This document shows positions 26,492-37,072 of a stretch of DNA of 55,961 nt, piece by piece. The notes under the pieces were generated by a model. It had not been told where the DNA came from, searched no databases, and worked only from the letters and a program-made list of their open reading frames with translations. Each line of letters begins with the position of its first letter. The stretch's first letter is position 1. The stretch is from contig JASGVX010000058.1 in assembly GCA_030054735.1 (NCBI GenBank), forward strand, positions 1-55,961. The letters run 5' to 3'. The stretch comes from Methanobacteriota archaeon. Lineage in GTDB: Archaea; Halobacteriota; Methanosarcinia; Methanosarcinales; Methanosarcinaceae. The translations under genes were made by a program, and so were the position numbers.

Positions 26492-27541
26492 ATGATTGCC
26501 ATGATAAATGCACCAAGACTTATTGCATGGGAACTAACTGCGGGCTGCAACCTGAACTGTGTGCACTGCAGAGGGGCTTCCACCTCCCTGGTTCCCGAAG
26601 GTGAGCTTACAACCGAAGAAGCAAAGCACTTCATTGACGAAGTTGTAGAGTTCGGAAAACCCATCCTCATCCTGAGCGGAGGCGAACCTCTAACCAGGCC
26701 TGACGTTTTTGAAATTGCACGCTACGGCACTGACTCCGGGCTTCGCGTAGTGCTTGCAACAAACGGGACCCTCCTGACTCCTGAGCTTGTGAAAAAATTA
26801 AGAGATGCTGGGGTGCAGAGGTTGAGCATCAGCCTTGACGGAGCGACTGCAAAAACCCATGATGAGTTCCGCGGCATGCCTGGAGCTTTTGACAGGACTC
26901 TTGAAGGTATCGAAGTCCTCCAGAAAGCGGATTTCCCTTTTCAGATCAACACAACGATTTCAAGGCGCAACCTTGAAGAGATCCCAGGGACCTTTGAGCT
27001 TGCAAAAGAACTCGGAGCGGTGGCATACCATGTATTTTTCCTTGTGCCAACAGGCAGGGGAGAAGAGTCTGATGAGGTTTCCCCGGCAGACTACGAGCGC
27101 GTCCTGAACTGGTTCTATGAGATGCAGAAAGAATCAAAAATTCAACTAAAAGCGACCTGCGCTCCTCATTATTTCAGAATCATGCGCCAGCGGGCAAAAA
27201 AAGAAGGGATCGAGATATCCGTAAAAACCCACGGCTACGAAGCCATGACAAAGGGCTGCCTTGGAGGAACAGGGTTCTGTTTCGTATCAAGCATCGGACA
27301 GGTCTATCCCTGCGGCTACCTTCCCGTGCTTGCAGGAAACATAAGGGAAGAGCCTTTCAAAGAGGTCTGGGAAAACTCCGAGGTATTCAGGAAATTGAGA
27401 AACCCAGAAGAGCTTAAAGGAAAGTGCGGGATATGTGAATACAAAAAAGTCTGTGCAGGCTGCAGGGCAAGAGCCTATGCTGCTACAGGCGACTATCTCG
27501 AAGAAGAGCCTTACTGCATATACAGGCCCGGAAAAAAGTGA
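26492..27541 (+). CDS. ahbD: Radical SAM heme synthase AhbD (Fe-coproporphyrin III decarboxylase)
   Basis: A 349-residue radical SAM protein. The SAM-cluster motif is CNLNCVHC (Cys 19, 23, 26), followed by LSGGEPL. The C-terminus has a SPASM/Twitch-like set: [17 protein letters not shown], then [19 protein letters not shown] and a last Cys in EPYC. In the alternative heme pathway AhbD oxidatively decarboxylates the two propionates of Fe-coproporphyrin III to give heme b. AhbC, which deacetylates didecarboxysiroheme, is a close relative and is the main alternative. The gene opens the tetrapyrrole cluster and ends in overlap with ahbA, as in M. barkeri where the gene next to ahbAB is ahbD. Two ATGs (26492, 26501) are possible; neither has a strong ribosome site. 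Confidence 0.8.
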   Translation: MIAMINAPRLIAWELTAGCNLNCVHCRGASTSLVPEGELTTEEAKHFIDEVVEFGKPILILSGGEPLTRPDVFEIARYGTDSGLRVVLATNGTLLTPELVKKLRDAGVQRLSISLDGATAKTHDEFRGMPGAFDRTLEGIEVLQKADFPFQINTTISRRNLEEIPGTFELAKELGAVAYHVFFLVPTGRGEESDEVSPADYERVLNWFYEMQKESKIQLKATCAPHYFRIMRQRAKKEGIEISVKTHGYEAMTKGCLGGTGFCFVSSIGQVYPCGYLPVLAGNIREEPFKEVWENSEVFRKLRNPEELKGKCGICEYKKVCAGCRARAYAATGDYLEEEPYCIYRPGKK

Positions 27542-27552
27542 TCGTGATAGAG

Positions 27553-28101
27553 ATGATTGAAATTGAAGATTACAAAAATCGGCTCCAGAAAGAGGATGTG
27601 GATTTTACCTGTGAAATGGAGCCCGATGACGGAGAAGTTACGGAAATCGAACTTGACGAGACCGACAAGAGGATACTCAACCTGATCCAGCAGGAAGTCC
27701 CCCTCGAAGTCGAACCTTTTGCCAGGTTAGGGGAGATTCTCGAACTTCCTGAAACTGAGGTTATTGAAAGGCTGCGAGAACTCAAGAGGAAAGGAGCGGT
27801 AAGAAGGATAGGCCCTATCCTCAGCACAAGAAACATGGGCGGCGTAAGCACTCTTGTAGCCCTGAAAGTTCCCGAATCCCGCATAGAGGAAATTGCTAAT
27901 TTTATTAATGAGTATCCAGAAGTCTCCCATAATTATCTTAGAAGTGCTGCGAAATATAACCTCTGGTTTACGCTTTCTGCTCAAAATAAAAGCAGACTTG
28001 AGAAAATTATAGGTGAAATTCGGGAAAAAACCGGCTGCCTCCTGCTTGATCTCCCTGCAAAACGCCTGTTTAAGATCCAGGTGAAGTTTGATATCAGGTG
28101 A
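27553..28101 (+). CDS. ahbA: Siroheme decarboxylase subunit AhbA
   Basis: A Lrp/AsnC-fold protein of 182 residues acting with AhbB to decarboxylate siroheme to 12,18-didecarboxysiroheme. Winged-helix part: [17 protein letters not shown], then [20 protein letters not shown]; the RAM-like part has [11 protein letters not shown], where the His is typical of siroheme binding. An acidic N-terminal extension of about 30 residues precedes the helix-turn-helix. A GTG at 27538 overlaps the ahbD stop and could be the start instead; the ATG at 27553 also has GTGAT close upstream. Overlaps ahbB. Confidence 0.88.
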   Translation: MIEIEDYKNRLQKEDVDFTCEMEPDDGEVTEIELDETDKRILNLIQQEVPLEVEPFARLGEILELPETEVIERLRELKRKGAVRRIGPILSTRNMGGVSTLVALKVPESRIEEIANFINEYPEVSHNYLRSAAKYNLWFTLSAQNKSRLEKIIGEIREKTGCLLLDLPAKRLFKIQVKFDIR

Positions 28102-28106
28102 AAAAA

Positions 28107-28565
28107 ATGGATAAAACGGATGTAAAACTGCTCAGGCTCGTTCAGGATGGAATTCCTATCAGTCACTCCCCTTTCAAAGAGTTTGCTGCCGAGCTTGGGA
28201 TCAGCGAGCAGGAATTTGTTGACAGGCTTAAAAGCCTTCGGAAAGCCGGAAAAATACGGCGATTTGCAGCTTCTATCGGGCACAGGGCCATAGGAATAAC
28301 AGCCAATGCAATGTGCGTCTGGAATGTCCCTGATGAGCAGATAGAAAGAGCAGGGAAGATTATGGCTGAATTTCCCGAAGTTACTCACTGCTATGAGCGC
28401 CCACGTTATCCTGACTGGCAGTACAACCTGTTTACAATGGTCCATTCATATACCCCCGAAGACTGCGAAAAAGTAGCTGAGAGAATTTCGAAAGCTACCG
28501 GAATTAAGGACTACACCCTTTTCTTCAGTGAAAAGGAGTTCAAAAAAACCGGAGTCAGGCTTTAA
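28107..28565 (+). CDS. ahbB: Siroheme decarboxylase subunit AhbB
   Basis: Partner of AhbA (152 residues), same Lrp-like fold: MDKTDVKLLRLVQDGIPI, SLRKAGKIRRFAASIGHRAI and EFPEVTHCYERPRYPDWQYN, whose His/Tyr region aligns with AhbA. The pair form a heterodimeric enzyme despite looking like transcription factors. The frame overlaps the ahbA stop through a GTG at 28098; GGTGA placed 6 nt before the ATG at 28107 makes that the likelier start. Its 3' end is followed 40 bp later by sirC. Confidence 0.88.
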   Translation: MDKTDVKLLRLVQDGIPISHSPFKEFAAELGISEQEFVDRLKSLRKAGKIRRFAASIGHRAIGITANAMCVWNVPDEQIERAGKIMAEFPEVTHCYERPRYPDWQYNLFTMVHSYTPEDCEKVAERISKATGIKDYTLFFSEKEFKKTGVRL

Positions 28566-28605
28566 AGGATCCTGGTCAATTCATCTTGTTTCGAGGTCCC
28601 TGAAA

Positions 28606-29337
28606 ATGGCTGAAACAAACAATTTTCTCCCACTAATGCTTGACCTTTCAGGAAAGAAAATAGTGATTTTCGGAGGCGGGTCTGTCGGAGAGCGCAAAGC
28701 TGAACTTTTCTGCGGCTGCGCGGACACCATTGTAGTCAGCCTTGACTTTTCCGAACGGCTGCACGAACTTGAAGCTTCAGGGCAGGTCAGGCTGTCCAGG
28801 CTTGACCTTACGGCAGCAGAGGACTCTGAACTACGGGAAATTATCTCAGGGGCTTTTCTTGTTATCCCTGCAACCAGCAATTTCGAACTTAACCGGAAGA
28901 TCACTGATATTGCAGGGGAAAGCGATATTTTGATTAATCAGGTGGATGATTTAGGTAGTGTCGTAATCCCATCTGTCATCAAAAGAGGAGACCTCGTTAT
29001 AGGGATTTCCACTCTTGGGCACAGCCCCGCGGTTTCGAAATACACTCGCAGGCAGATAGAAGGTGTGATAACTCCTGAATATTCCGATATGATCCGGCTT
29101 CAGGACGAACTTAGGAGTTACCTTAAACTGAATGTAAAAGAGCAGAAGAAAAGAAAAGCAGTTCTCTGGAAAGTCCTCGAAAGTGAAAACGTCTGGAAAG
29201 GCTTTTCCGAATCATATGAAAAAGCAGCAGAAGAAGCATATACAATAATTTTGGATAATCTCGAAAATTTCGAACAATTATCCTTTAATGGAAACAGATT
29301 GGTCACAAATGACCGAGGATTTCCAGACAAAGTTTAA
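28606..29337 (+). CDS. sirC: Precorrin-2 dehydrogenase (siroheme synthase N-terminal type)
   Basis: A 243-residue Met8/CysG_N-like enzyme oxidising precorrin-2 to sirohydrochlorin with NAD. The dinucleotide motif is IVIFGGGSVGERKAELF (about 19-35); then PATSNFELNRKI, NQVDDLGSVVIPSV and the typical SPAVSKYTRRQIE. No SUMT domain is fused, so methylation and perhaps chelation need other proteins. The open frame starts earlier (28528, overlapping ahbB), but GAGGTC before the ATG at 28606 and the family start support the shorter form. The product feeds siroheme/heme and coenzyme F430 and possibly cobalamin. Confidence 0.88.
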   Translation: MAETNNFLPLMLDLSGKKIVIFGGGSVGERKAELFCGCADTIVVSLDFSERLHELEASGQVRLSRLDLTAAEDSELREIISGAFLVIPATSNFELNRKITDIAGESDILINQVDDLGSVVIPSVIKRGDLVIGISTLGHSPAVSKYTRRQIEGVITPEYSDMIRLQDELRSYLKLNVKEQKKRKAVLWKVLESENVWKGFSESYEKAAEEAYTIILDNLENFEQLSFNGNRLVTNDRGFPDKV

Positions 29338-29360
29338 TCTACAATATATTGTATTATATT

Positions 29361-29420
29361 TTATAGTATTGTATTACAATTTATAGTATTATATTACAAT
29401 TTATAGTATTGTATTACAAT
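29361..29420. repeat. 20-bp tandem repeat upstream of hemA, three units
   Basis: TTATAGTATTGTATTACAAT occurs three times head to tail (the middle unit differs at one base), preceded by a related degenerate unit. It ends 50 bp before the hemA start, so it probably lies in or next to the promoter. Confidence 0.85.
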
Positions 29421-29470
29421 TTCTCATATATTCATTCTATTTCCGAATTCATTCCATCAGGAGGCTCTCT

Positions 29471-30811
29471 GTGATAGAAATTTCAAGTATGATTATATCC
29501 CATAAAAAAGCAAAAGTTGAGGAAATGGAGTCCGCCTGGCACGGAGATCTGGACGGGCTTCTCCATAACCTGTACAACCATGAGTATGTGTACGAGTGCG
29601 TCGTCTTAAAAACCTGCAACCGTGTTGAAATCTACGTTGTTTCCCCAAAAAACAGCAGTGTACTTGTCTCTTTTGCAAAAGAAATGGGAGCTTCCACCCA
29701 AATCATTGACTTTTACAGTCATGACGAGACCCTGGAACACCTGCTCAGGCTTGCAGGCGGGCTCGAATCCATGATTGTAGGAGAAGACCAGATCCTTGGC
29801 CAGATAAAGGACCTCTACACTTATTCAAAAAAAGCCGGAACCACAGGCAAGATCCTTGATACGGCTTTTGAAAAAGCCATTCAGGTAGGCAAAAGGATCA
29901 GGAACGAGACCCGGATCAATAAAGGTTCGGTATCCATAGGTTCTGCGGCTGTAGACCTCGCAGAAGATATCTTTGGGGGACTTACAGGAAAATCCGTGCT
30001 TGTAATAGGTGCAGGAGAAATAGGAGTCCTGGTCGCAAAAGCTCTTGCCGAAAAGGACATAGAAGCTATATACATTGCTAACCGCACATATAAAAAAGCC
30101 CAAGAAATCGCCTGCGAGCTCGGAGGGCATGCGGTCAGGCTTGATGATATACAGAGTTATCTCCCTGGCGCTGATGTCGTGATCAGCGGCACAGGAGCTC
30201 CCCATTATGTCCTTACGCGGAAAATTGTTGAAGAAGCCATAAAAGGTAGGGAAAGAAAGCTCCTTCTTATCGACATCGCAAACCCAAGGGATATTGAGGA
30301 ATCGGTTGCTGAGCTTGAAAATGTTGAACTCTGCAATATCGACAACCTCAGGGTCATAAGTGATAGGACCCTGAAGATGCGGAAAGAAGAGGCAAAAAAG
30401 GCTGAAGCGATTATTCAGGAAGAAATCAAGCTTTTAAATATTCAGTACAAGCGCCAGAAAGCCGATAATTTGATTTCCGAGCTTTACAAGCAGGTCTATG
30501 ACATCCGTATAAGGGAACGGAATAAAGCGGTCAACCGGCTCAGTGCTTATCATACTATAGGGGATATCGAAATCAGGGTGCTTGATGACCTTACTCATTC
30601 GATTGTTAACAAGATCCTGGGCGAACCCACAAAAGTACTCCGCCTGGCTGCAGAACTCGGAAACGAAGAGTTCCTTGATGTGGTTTCAAGAGTCTTCTGC
30701 CTTGATATGGACAAAGTAAAGTTTGAAAAAACAAAACAGTCAAAGTTTGACCATATAAAACCAGCAAAAGAACAGGCTGCGCTTAAAGAGGAGCACGCCG
30801 TAAAAGATTAA
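29471..30811 (+). CDS. hemA: Glutamyl-tRNA reductase
   Basis: First committed step of C5 tetrapyrrole synthesis: Glu-tRNA to glutamate-1-semialdehyde with NADPH. The nucleophilic Cys is at 49 in LKTCNRVEIY. GGLESMIVGEDQILGQ (about 97-112) and the Rossmann motif VIGAGEIGVLVAKAL (about 177-191) follow; the C-terminal dimerisation helix is present. At 446 residues it has normal length plus a charged tail. Start is GTG, with AGGAGG at optimal spacing. The 133-bp gap before it, with a tandem repeat, suggests its own promoter. Glu-tRNA is supplied by gltX at the end of the same gene run. Confidence 0.96.
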   Translation: MIEISSMIISHKKAKVEEMESAWHGDLDGLLHNLYNHEYVYECVVLKTCNRVEIYVVSPKNSSVLVSFAKEMGASTQIIDFYSHDETLEHLLRLAGGLESMIVGEDQILGQIKDLYTYSKKAGTTGKILDTAFEKAIQVGKRIRNETRINKGSVSIGSAAVDLAEDIFGGLTGKSVLVIGAGEIGVLVAKALAEKDIEAIYIANRTYKKAQEIACELGGHAVRLDDIQSYLPGADVVISGTGAPHYVLTRKIVEEAIKGRERKLLLIDIANPRDIEESVAELENVELCNIDNLRVISDRTLKMRKEEAKKAEAIIQEEIKLLNIQYKRQKADNLISELYKQVYDIRIRERNKAVNRLSAYHTIGDIEIRVLDDLTHSIVNKILGEPTKVLRLAAELGNEEFLDVVSRVFCLDMDKVKFEKTKQSKFDHIKPAKEQAALKEEHAVKD

Positions 30812-30928
30812 AGTTGAAACATAACGGAAAATTGTAGCAATATCGCAGGCAGAAATAATTTTTAGATTAAAGAAATTCGCAGGTAATACATTTCCTATTT
30901 CTACATTTCTTATTTCAGGAGTGATCAC

Positions 30929-31903
30929 ATGTTTCCAGAACTCAGGTTGAGAAGGTTGAGAAAAGGTAAAATCAAGGACCTTGTGCGTGAGACAACTTTA
31001 TCCGTGGACGACCTGGTCATGCCCATTTTTGTGAACGAGAATATTGATTCCCCTGTTGAGATATCTTCCATGCCAGGAATATACAACCTCCCTCTCTCTG
31101 AGCTTGCAAAAGAGGCAAAAGAGATTGCAGACCTTGGGATTCCCGCAGTTATCCTTTTTGGTGTTCCCGCATACAAGGACGCGGAGGGCAGCTCTTCCTG
31201 TGGGGAAAACGATGTGGTCCAGGAAGCTGTAAGGAGGATAAAAGCCAAACTCGGAGAGAGACTCGTGGTGATAACGGACATCTGCATGTGTGAATTTACA
31301 AGCCACGGTCACTGCGGAATAGTTGACTTTGAAACTAAAGAAATCCTTAACGACCCTACTCTTGAAGTCCTGGGAAAGATCGCTGTCAGCCACGCAAAAG
31401 CCGGAGCCGACATGGTAGCTCCATCGGGAATGATGGACGGAATGGTAGCCGCAATCCGTGAAGCTCTTGATTTCAGCGGATTTGAGAATCTTCCCATTAT
31501 GTCCTATGCTGCAAAATACCACTCCTCTTTCTACGGGCCTTTCAGGGAAGCAGCCGAATCCGGTTACTCCTTTGGAGACCGCTCGACCTACCAGATGGAC
31601 CCTGGAAACAGCGATGAAGCTATCAGGGAAGTAACCCTTGATGTGGCAGAAGGAGCGGATATCCTTATGGTAAAGCCTGCTCTTTCTTACCTGGATATCG
31701 TGTACAGGGTCAAGAGCGAGTTTGGCATGCCGACAGCCGCATACAACGTGAGCGGGGAATATTCCATGATAAAAGCCGCAGCAGCAAACGGCTGGATTGA
31801 TGAGAAAAAAGCTATTTACGAGTCCCTTATTTCCATAAAGAGAGCGGGTGCGGATATTATAATTACTTACTTTGCAAAAGATGCTGCAAGAATGCTAAAA
31901 TAA
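30929..31903 (+). CDS. hemB: Delta-aminolevulinic acid dehydratase (porphobilinogen synthase)
   Basis: Condenses two 5-aminolevulinates to porphobilinogen; 324 residues. Zn-binding cysteines are C119, C121 and C129 in [15 protein letters not shown], so it is the zinc-dependent type. Schiff-base lysines lie in [15 protein letters not shown] and [12 protein letters not shown] very strong GGAGTGATCAC ribosome site precedes the ATG. Follows hemA by 117 bp. Confidence 0.97.
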   Translation: MFPELRLRRLRKGKIKDLVRETTLSVDDLVMPIFVNENIDSPVEISSMPGIYNLPLSELAKEAKEIADLGIPAVILFGVPAYKDAEGSSSCGENDVVQEAVRRIKAKLGERLVVITDICMCEFTSHGHCGIVDFETKEILNDPTLEVLGKIAVSHAKAGADMVAPSGMMDGMVAAIREALDFSGFENLPIMSYAAKYHSSFYGPFREAAESGYSFGDRSTYQMDPGNSDEAIREVTLDVAEGADILMVKPALSYLDIVYRVKSEFGMPTAAYNVSGEYSMIKAAAANGWIDEKKAIYESLISIKRAGADIIITYFAKDAARMLK

Positions 31904-32230
31904 CAGCTTTTTACAGGCATTCCTGTTTTTAAGGGGATTCAATCAGTTTTTCTTCTCCCCTCCTTTTTATTTTGTTTTTAAGCCTGCCTGTTAATTTTGT
32001 CCGTGTTCAATCATCATAATTACCTGTATACCTTTATTATACTGCCTCTATCAACAACTGCTTAATAGGGGAAGGTTCTGTTATAAGGATAATAAAGAAC
32101 ACAGAATAGAGCACTAGCTCAATCCAGAGCTTCGTTATAATTCAGAATAACGAAGCCTCTTCAACTTGATTTCAATTAAATTCACTTACATCTCCTTTAT
32201 CAAACGTTTAAGTTCATCTGGTGAGAATTC
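31904..32230. other. Intergenic region between hemB and hemL
   Basis: 327 bp. A GC-containing inverted repeat (TTACAGGCATTCCTGTTTTTAA) just after the hemB stop, followed by a T-rich run, could terminate hemB transcripts. The rest is AT-rich, and could carry a hemL promoter. No gene. Confidence 0.4.
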
Positions 32231-33505
32231 ATGGTATCTGAAATTACACTTGATAAGTCCAGAAAAATGTATGAGAAAGCAAAAACCCTTATTCCGGGCG
32301 GGGTTAGCAGCCCGGTGAGAGCAATTAAGCCCTATCCTTTCTATACCGCTTCTGCAAATGGTTCAAGGATAAAGGACCTTGACGGAAATGAGTATATTGA
32401 CTATTGCCTTGCCTATGGTCCTGCTATCCTCGGGCACAACCACCCGGTAATAAAAGAAGCAATCAAACAGCAGCTTGACAATGGCTGGCTTTATGGGACT
32501 CCTACCGAGCTTGAAGTGACCCTTGCGGAAAAGGTTGCAGGCTATTATCCCAGCATTGATATGCTCCGCTTTGTATCTACAGGCACGGAAGCCACTATGA
32601 GCGCCCTCCGCCTTGCCCGCGGCTTTACACGCAGAAATAAATTCATCAAGATTGAAGGCGGGTTTCACGGAGCTCATGATGCTGTTCTCGTAAAGGCAGG
32701 TTCTGGAGCCACAAGCCTTGGAGAGCCTGACTCCCTTGGCATTCCTGCGGATTTTACGAAATATACCCTGCAGGCTCCTTACAATGATATTGAAACAATG
32801 ACATCGCTTGTGGAAAAGAATAAGGACGACCTTGCAGCATTGATCATAGAACCTGTGCTCGGGAACATAGGTCCTGTTCTGCCACTACCCGGATACCTGA
32901 AAGAGCTCAGAAAACTTACGAAAGAAAACGATGTACTCCTCATTTTCGATGAAGTTATTACCGGGTTCAGGCTTGCAATGGGCGGGGCACAGGAATACTT
33001 CGGAGTCGTGCCTGACATGACCACTCTCGGGAAGGTCGTTGGTGGAGGGCTGCCCATAGGAGTTTTCGGAGGCAAGCGTGAAATTATGGAAATGATCGCA
33101 CCTTCAGGACCTGTTTATCAGGCAGGGACTTTCAGCGGAAGCCCGTGTTCAGTGGCTGCTGGCATTGCTATGCTTGACTACCTTAAAGAAAATAATATTC
33201 ACGAAAAACTGAATTCGGTCGGGGATTACATGAGGACCGTACTTTCAGAAACCATTGAGGATGAAGGGCTTGACTACAGCGTATGCGGAATTGCTTCCAT
33301 GTTCAAGATATTCTTCGGGAAAGAGCCGCAGAACTACCAGGAGGTCCTTAAATGTGATAAGGAAGGCTACCTTGCTTTCTTCCACAGGATGCTTGCAAGC
33401 GGTGTTTTCCTGCCTCCGTCCCAGTTTGAAACCAACTTTATATCTGCAGCCCACAGCGATGTAGATATTGAAAAGACCCTTGAAGCTTATGCGGAAAATC
33501 TCTGA
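32231..33505 (+). CDS. hemL: Glutamate-1-semialdehyde 2,1-aminomutase
   Basis: PLP enzyme (424 aa) converting glutamate-1-semialdehyde to 5-aminolevulinate. [12 protein letters not shown] near the N-terminus, [27 protein letters not shown] and the PLP lysine K268 in [14 protein letters not shown] are all present. Start has GGTGAG upstream. It completes the C5 route with HemA. Confidence 0.97.
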   Translation: MVSEITLDKSRKMYEKAKTLIPGGVSSPVRAIKPYPFYTASANGSRIKDLDGNEYIDYCLAYGPAILGHNHPVIKEAIKQQLDNGWLYGTPTELEVTLAEKVAGYYPSIDMLRFVSTGTEATMSALRLARGFTRRNKFIKIEGGFHGAHDAVLVKAGSGATSLGEPDSLGIPADFTKYTLQAPYNDIETMTSLVEKNKDDLAALIIEPVLGNIGPVLPLPGYLKELRKLTKENDVLLIFDEVITGFRLAMGGAQEYFGVVPDMTTLGKVVGGGLPIGVFGGKREIMEMIAPSGPVYQAGTFSGSPCSVAAGIAMLDYLKENNIHEKLNSVGDYMRTVLSETIEDEGLDYSVCGIASMFKIFFGKEPQNYQEVLKCDKEGYLAFFHRMLASGVFLPPSQFETNFISAAHSDVDIEKTLEAYAENL

Positions 33506-33583
33506 GGGCTTAGCTCTGAGGGTTTATATCTTTGAGAACTTATATCTCCAGGATTTATGCTTGAAAACGTTTGAGGATTCTAC

Positions 33584-34537
33584 ATGATAATAGGTAGCCG
33601 GGGCAGCCAGCTTGCACTTGCCCAGACCAGGAATGTTGCATCCCTTCTTAAAGAAGAGGGCGTTGAAACCAGCATTAAGATTATAAAAACCATTGGGGAC
33701 AGGTTTACTGACCGCCCCCTGCATGCCATATCCGGAGGGGTCGGGGCTTTTGTCCGGGAGCTGGACGATGTCATGCTTGCAGGAGAAATTGACATTGCTG
33801 TCCATTCTATGAAGGATATGCCCACAGTCCGTCCGAAGGCACTTCCGACTGTTGCAGTTCTGGAGCGAGATACGCCTTTTGATATTCTAATCACTTATGA
33901 CGGAACGCCTCTAGATGAGCTTCCCGAGCAGTCCATAATAGGCACCAGTTCCCTGAGGAGGACTGCCCAGATAAAGCGCTACAGGCCTGACCTTATTACC
34001 CAGGAACTCAGGGGCAATATTGACACCAGACTCAGAAAACTTAAAGAAGGGCAGTATGATGGAATTCTGCTCGCAAAAGCTGGGCTCGAACGGATGGGCT
34101 GGGAGATTGAGGGAGAAATCCTTTCCCCTGACTTTTTCTGCCCTTCCCCTAACCAGGGCACGGTTGCAGTGGTAACAAGAGCAGGTATTGAAGCTGAAGC
34201 CGCAGTTTCCAGGCTTGACCATAGCGAGAGTCGGATAGTTACTGAAATCGAACGCGTCCTTATTTCCAAACTCGGCGGAGGCTGTACAACCCCTGTAGCT
34301 TCATACGCCGAAATTATGCCCAATAAAAAAGAAATCCATGTCCGGGCTGAAGTCCTTTCCCTTGACGGCAGGGAAGCTGTCGGGATAAACGAAATTATCC
34401 CCATGTGTGGGGGAATTGAAAAAGCCATGGAACTCGGGCACAGGCTTGTGGAGATGGGCGGCAAGAAACTGGCTGAAGAAGCGCTCCTTCAGATTTCCAA
34501 AAATGCATGTGATCCTGGGGACAATTACGATAATTGA
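33584..34537 (+). CDS. hemC: Porphobilinogen deaminase (hydroxymethylbilane synthase)
   Basis: Polymerises four porphobilinogens; 317 residues. Typical IGSRGSQLALAQT start, SSLRRTAQI, ELRGNIDTRLRKL, and the dipyrromethane-cofactor Cys234 in GGGCTTPVASY. GAGGAT upstream of the ATG. Directly followed by pyrD after 38 bp. HemD, which would cyclise the product, is not in the window. Confidence 0.97.
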   Translation: MIIGSRGSQLALAQTRNVASLLKEEGVETSIKIIKTIGDRFTDRPLHAISGGVGAFVRELDDVMLAGEIDIAVHSMKDMPTVRPKALPTVAVLERDTPFDILITYDGTPLDELPEQSIIGTSSLRRTAQIKRYRPDLITQELRGNIDTRLRKLKEGQYDGILLAKAGLERMGWEIEGEILSPDFFCPSPNQGTVAVVTRAGIEAEAAVSRLDHSESRIVTEIERVLISKLGGGCTTPVASYAEIMPNKKEIHVRAEVLSLDGREAVGINEIIPMCGGIEKAMELGHRLVEMGGKKLAEEALLQISKNACDPGDNYDN

Positions 34538-34575
34538 TGCAGAAACTGCCTGCGGGCAGGAAACGGAGTTATGTG

Positions 34576-35481
34576 ATGTATACACTCACCGGACTTAAAT
34601 TAAAAAATCCTGCAATTCTTGCAGCCGGAGTGCTCGGGACAAGCGGCGCTTCCCTCTGCAGGGTCGTACGTGTTGGGAGAGCAGGTGCAGTTGTGACCAA
34701 ATCCATAGGTCCTCTTCCCAAGACCGGACATCCCAACCCCAGCATGGTCAAGCTGGACTGCGGCTTTTTAAATGCCATGGGGCTTCCGAACCCTTCCTAC
34801 CCCGACTTCCTTCAGGAGCTCGAATTTGCAAAAAAGAACTCTGATGCTCCGGTAATTGCAAGCATTTTCGGTGGGACTCCTTCCGAATTTGCGGAGGTTG
34901 CTGAGGGTCTGCTCCCTGCAAAACCTGACGCTTTCGAACTTAATGTGAGCTGTCCCCATGCCGAGGGTTATGGAGCTGCAATAGGTTCAAACCCCTGCAT
35001 TGTTGAGGCAGTTACGGCAGCCGTTAAGGACGTTGTTAATGTCCCTGTCTGGGTCAAGCTGACTCCCAATGTTTCAGATATTGCATCCATTGGAAATGCA
35101 GCAGAATCCGGGGGCGCAAATGCCGTCGTTGCGATCAACACAGTAAAAGGAATGGCTATTGATATTGAATCAGGATACCCTGTCCTTGGAAACCGTTCTG
35201 GAGGGCTTTCCGGAAAAGCTGTCAAACCCGTAGCTGTCAAATGCATTTACGACCTCTACACTGCTCTTGAAATTCCTGTAATTGGCGTAGGAGGTGTTTC
35301 TTCCTGGGAAGACGCTGTAGAAATGATGATGGCAGGAGCAGCAGCTGTCCAGGTCGGGTCTGCGGTATATGACAGGGTCGATATATTCTCTGAGATAAGT
35401 ACAGGAATAGAAGCCTTCCTCAAGAGAAAAGGCTATTCGGATATAAAGAAAATCATTGGGCTTGCCCACGAGATGGTCTGA
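34576..35481 (+). CDS. pyrD: Dihydroorotate dehydrogenase, class 1B catalytic subunit
   Basis: FMN enzyme (301 aa) oxidising dihydroorotate to orotate. [19 protein letters not shown], the catalytic Cys126 in [21 protein letters not shown], and [10 protein letters not shown] for phosphate binding are seen. The Cys (not Ser) base and the pyrK neighbour make it class 1B, using NAD and an iron-sulfur partner. The frame is open from 34534, but GGAG upstream of the ATG at 34576 and the family start [12 protein letters not shown] support this site. Its stop overlaps the pyrK start (TGATG). Confidence 0.95.
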   Translation: MYTLTGLKLKNPAILAAGVLGTSGASLCRVVRVGRAGAVVTKSIGPLPKTGHPNPSMVKLDCGFLNAMGLPNPSYPDFLQELEFAKKNSDAPVIASIFGGTPSEFAEVAEGLLPAKPDAFELNVSCPHAEGYGAAIGSNPCIVEAVTAAVKDVVNVPVWVKLTPNVSDIASIGNAAESGGANAVVAINTVKGMAIDIESGYPVLGNRSGGLSGKAVKPVAVKCIYDLYTALEIPVIGVGGVSSWEDAVEMMMAGAAAVQVGSAVYDRVDIFSEISTGIEAFLKRKGYSDIKKIIGLAHEMV

Positions 35482-36260
35482 TGCTTCCTCTTAATGCTAC
35501 AATAACACATATAATTGAAGAATCACCTCTGATCAGGACTTTTTTCTTTGACCACGAGTTTGGGGATATGGAGCCAGGCCAGTTTGTAATGGTCTGGGTC
35601 AGGGGTGTGGATGAGGTCCCTATGGGCCTCTCCGGAAAAAATTCCATAACCGTCCAGAAGATAGGCGAGGCTACTTCAAAGCTTTTTGAGTTAAAAGAAG
35701 GAGATTCTTTCGGGCTTCGGGGCCCTTTTGGAAAGGGTTTTACGCTTCCTGCTAAAGGTGAAAAGGTTCTTCTTATAGCCGGAGGGGTCGGAGCTGTTCC
35801 CCTGCTTCCCTATGCTGAGGCAGCCTGCGCGATAGGTGCAGAAGCAAACACTCTTATTGGGGCAAGGAGTTCAGAATACCTGCTTTTTGAAGGGCGCTTC
35901 GAAGCTCTGGGAAAGGTTTATATCTCTACAGACGACGGTTCAAAAGGAGTTAAAGGGTTTGCGGTTGACGCCCTCAGAAGCCTTAATCTTGCAGCCTATG
36001 ACAGAATTGCTGTCTGCGGGCCTGAAAGGATGATGGCTTCGGTTTTCAGTCTCCTTGAAGAGAGAAAGGTTATCGAGAAAACAGAGTTCAGCCTGCACCG
36101 CTATTTTAAATGCGGCATCGGAGTCTGCGGTGCATGCTGCATAGACCCATCAGGGCTTAGAGTCTGCAAGGACGGACCTGTATTTTCCGGTGTTCAACTC
36201 ATTGGATCTGAACTGGGAAAATATTCACGGGATGCCAGTGGGCGAAGAGTTAAAATTTAA
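35481..36260 (+). CDS. pyrK: Dihydroorotate dehydrogenase electron transfer subunit
   Basis: The FAD/2Fe-2S subunit (259 aa) passing electrons from PyrD to NAD. FAD-binding beta-barrel near the N-terminus ([10 protein letters not shown]), nucleotide-binding [17 protein letters not shown], and the cluster Cys 211, 216, 219 and 229 in [19 protein letters not shown]. One-base overlap with pyrD indicates coupled translation. Confidence 0.95.
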   Translation: MLPLNATITHIIEESPLIRTFFFDHEFGDMEPGQFVMVWVRGVDEVPMGLSGKNSITVQKIGEATSKLFELKEGDSFGLRGPFGKGFTLPAKGEKVLLIAGGVGAVPLLPYAEAACAIGAEANTLIGARSSEYLLFEGRFEALGKVYISTDDGSKGVKGFAVDALRSLNLAAYDRIAVCGPERMMASVFSLLEERKVIEKTEFSLHRYFKCGIGVCGACCIDPSGLRVCKDGPVFSGVQLIGSELGKYSRDASGRRVKI

Positions 36261-36337
36261 GTTTAGATATATCCTTTAAAAAAATGACAGAAAGCGGGTA
36301 AAAAGCTCTGCGAAAATAGGACGAGGAAGGCAAAGAT

Positions 36338-37072
36338 ATGATTGGCAGGTTCAGGTCAGGAGATACTGTATTTTATGGAGAAATCGAAGGCGGACGGGTA
36401 TATCCCAATGGAGGGACTTCTTCAGGAACATTTGAACTCTCGGAACTTCGCGTTCTACCTCCTTCATTCCCCTCTAAAATTATCTGTGTTGGCCTGAACT
36501 ATAAGGACCACGCAGAAGAGTTTTCCATGGAACTCCCCGAAACTCCTGTCCTCTTTTTAAAACCTCCATCTGCCGTAATAGGGCATGGAGACAAGATTAT
36601 CTACCCTGCGTCCAGTTCAAGAATAGATTATGAAGCTGAACTTGCAGTCGTGATAGGAAAGCGCTGTAAAAATATTTCAGCCGAAAAAGCCGAAGATGTC
36701 ATTGCAGGCTATACCTGTTTCAATGATGTGACTGCACGTGACCTTCAGCGAAAAGACGGGCAGTGGACAAGGGCAAAGAGTTTTGATAGCTTTGCAGCTC
36801 TCGGCCCATATATAGTCTCAACGGAAGAAATTGATATTTCCGATGCAAAGATTTCATGCAGGGTAAACGGGGAAACAAAACAGGCATCAAGTACTTCAAA
36901 CCTGATTTTTGACATTCCCTATCTTATTGAGTTTATTACCGAGATTATGACCCTGGAAGTAGGAGACGTGATAGCTACCGGGACACCCTCCGGAGTTGGA
37001 GAACTTCATAGGGGAGACATAGTGGAAGTTGAGGTCCAGGGGATAGGCACACTTAGAAATGAGGTTGTCTGA
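36338..37072 (+). CDS. Fumarylacetoacetate hydrolase family protein
   Basis: A 244-residue FAH-fold enzyme. KIICVGLNYKDHAEE, the metal ligands in DYEAELAVVIGK and FNDVTARDLQ, and the late GDVIATGTPSGVG motif are complete. In bacteria such proteins act on acylpyruvates, oxaloacetate (decarboxylase/tautomerase) or hydroxyphenylacetate degradation products. In a methanogen without aromatic degradation genes nearby, oxaloacetate or acylpyruvate repair is plausible but unproven. GAGGAAGG before the ATG. Overlaps the next small gene by 1 base. Confidence 0.85.
   Translation: MIGRFRSGDTVFYGEIEGGRVYPNGGTSSGTFELSELRVLPPSFPSKIICVGLNYKDHAEEFSMELPETPVLFLKPPSAVIGHGDKIIYPASSSRIDYEAELAVVIGKRCKNISAEKAEDVIAGYTCFNDVTARDLQRKDGQWTRAKSFDSFAALGPYIVSTEEIDISDAKISCRVNGETKQASSTSNLIFDIPYLIEFITEIMTLEVGDVIATGTPSGVGELHRGDIVEVEVQGIGTLRNEVV

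Noticed and set aside
27553-28565. ahbA and ahbB as Lrp-type transcription factors
   Set aside because: The fold is Lrp-like, but the tandem arrangement behind a radical SAM heme enzyme and before sirC identifies siroheme decarboxylase subunits.
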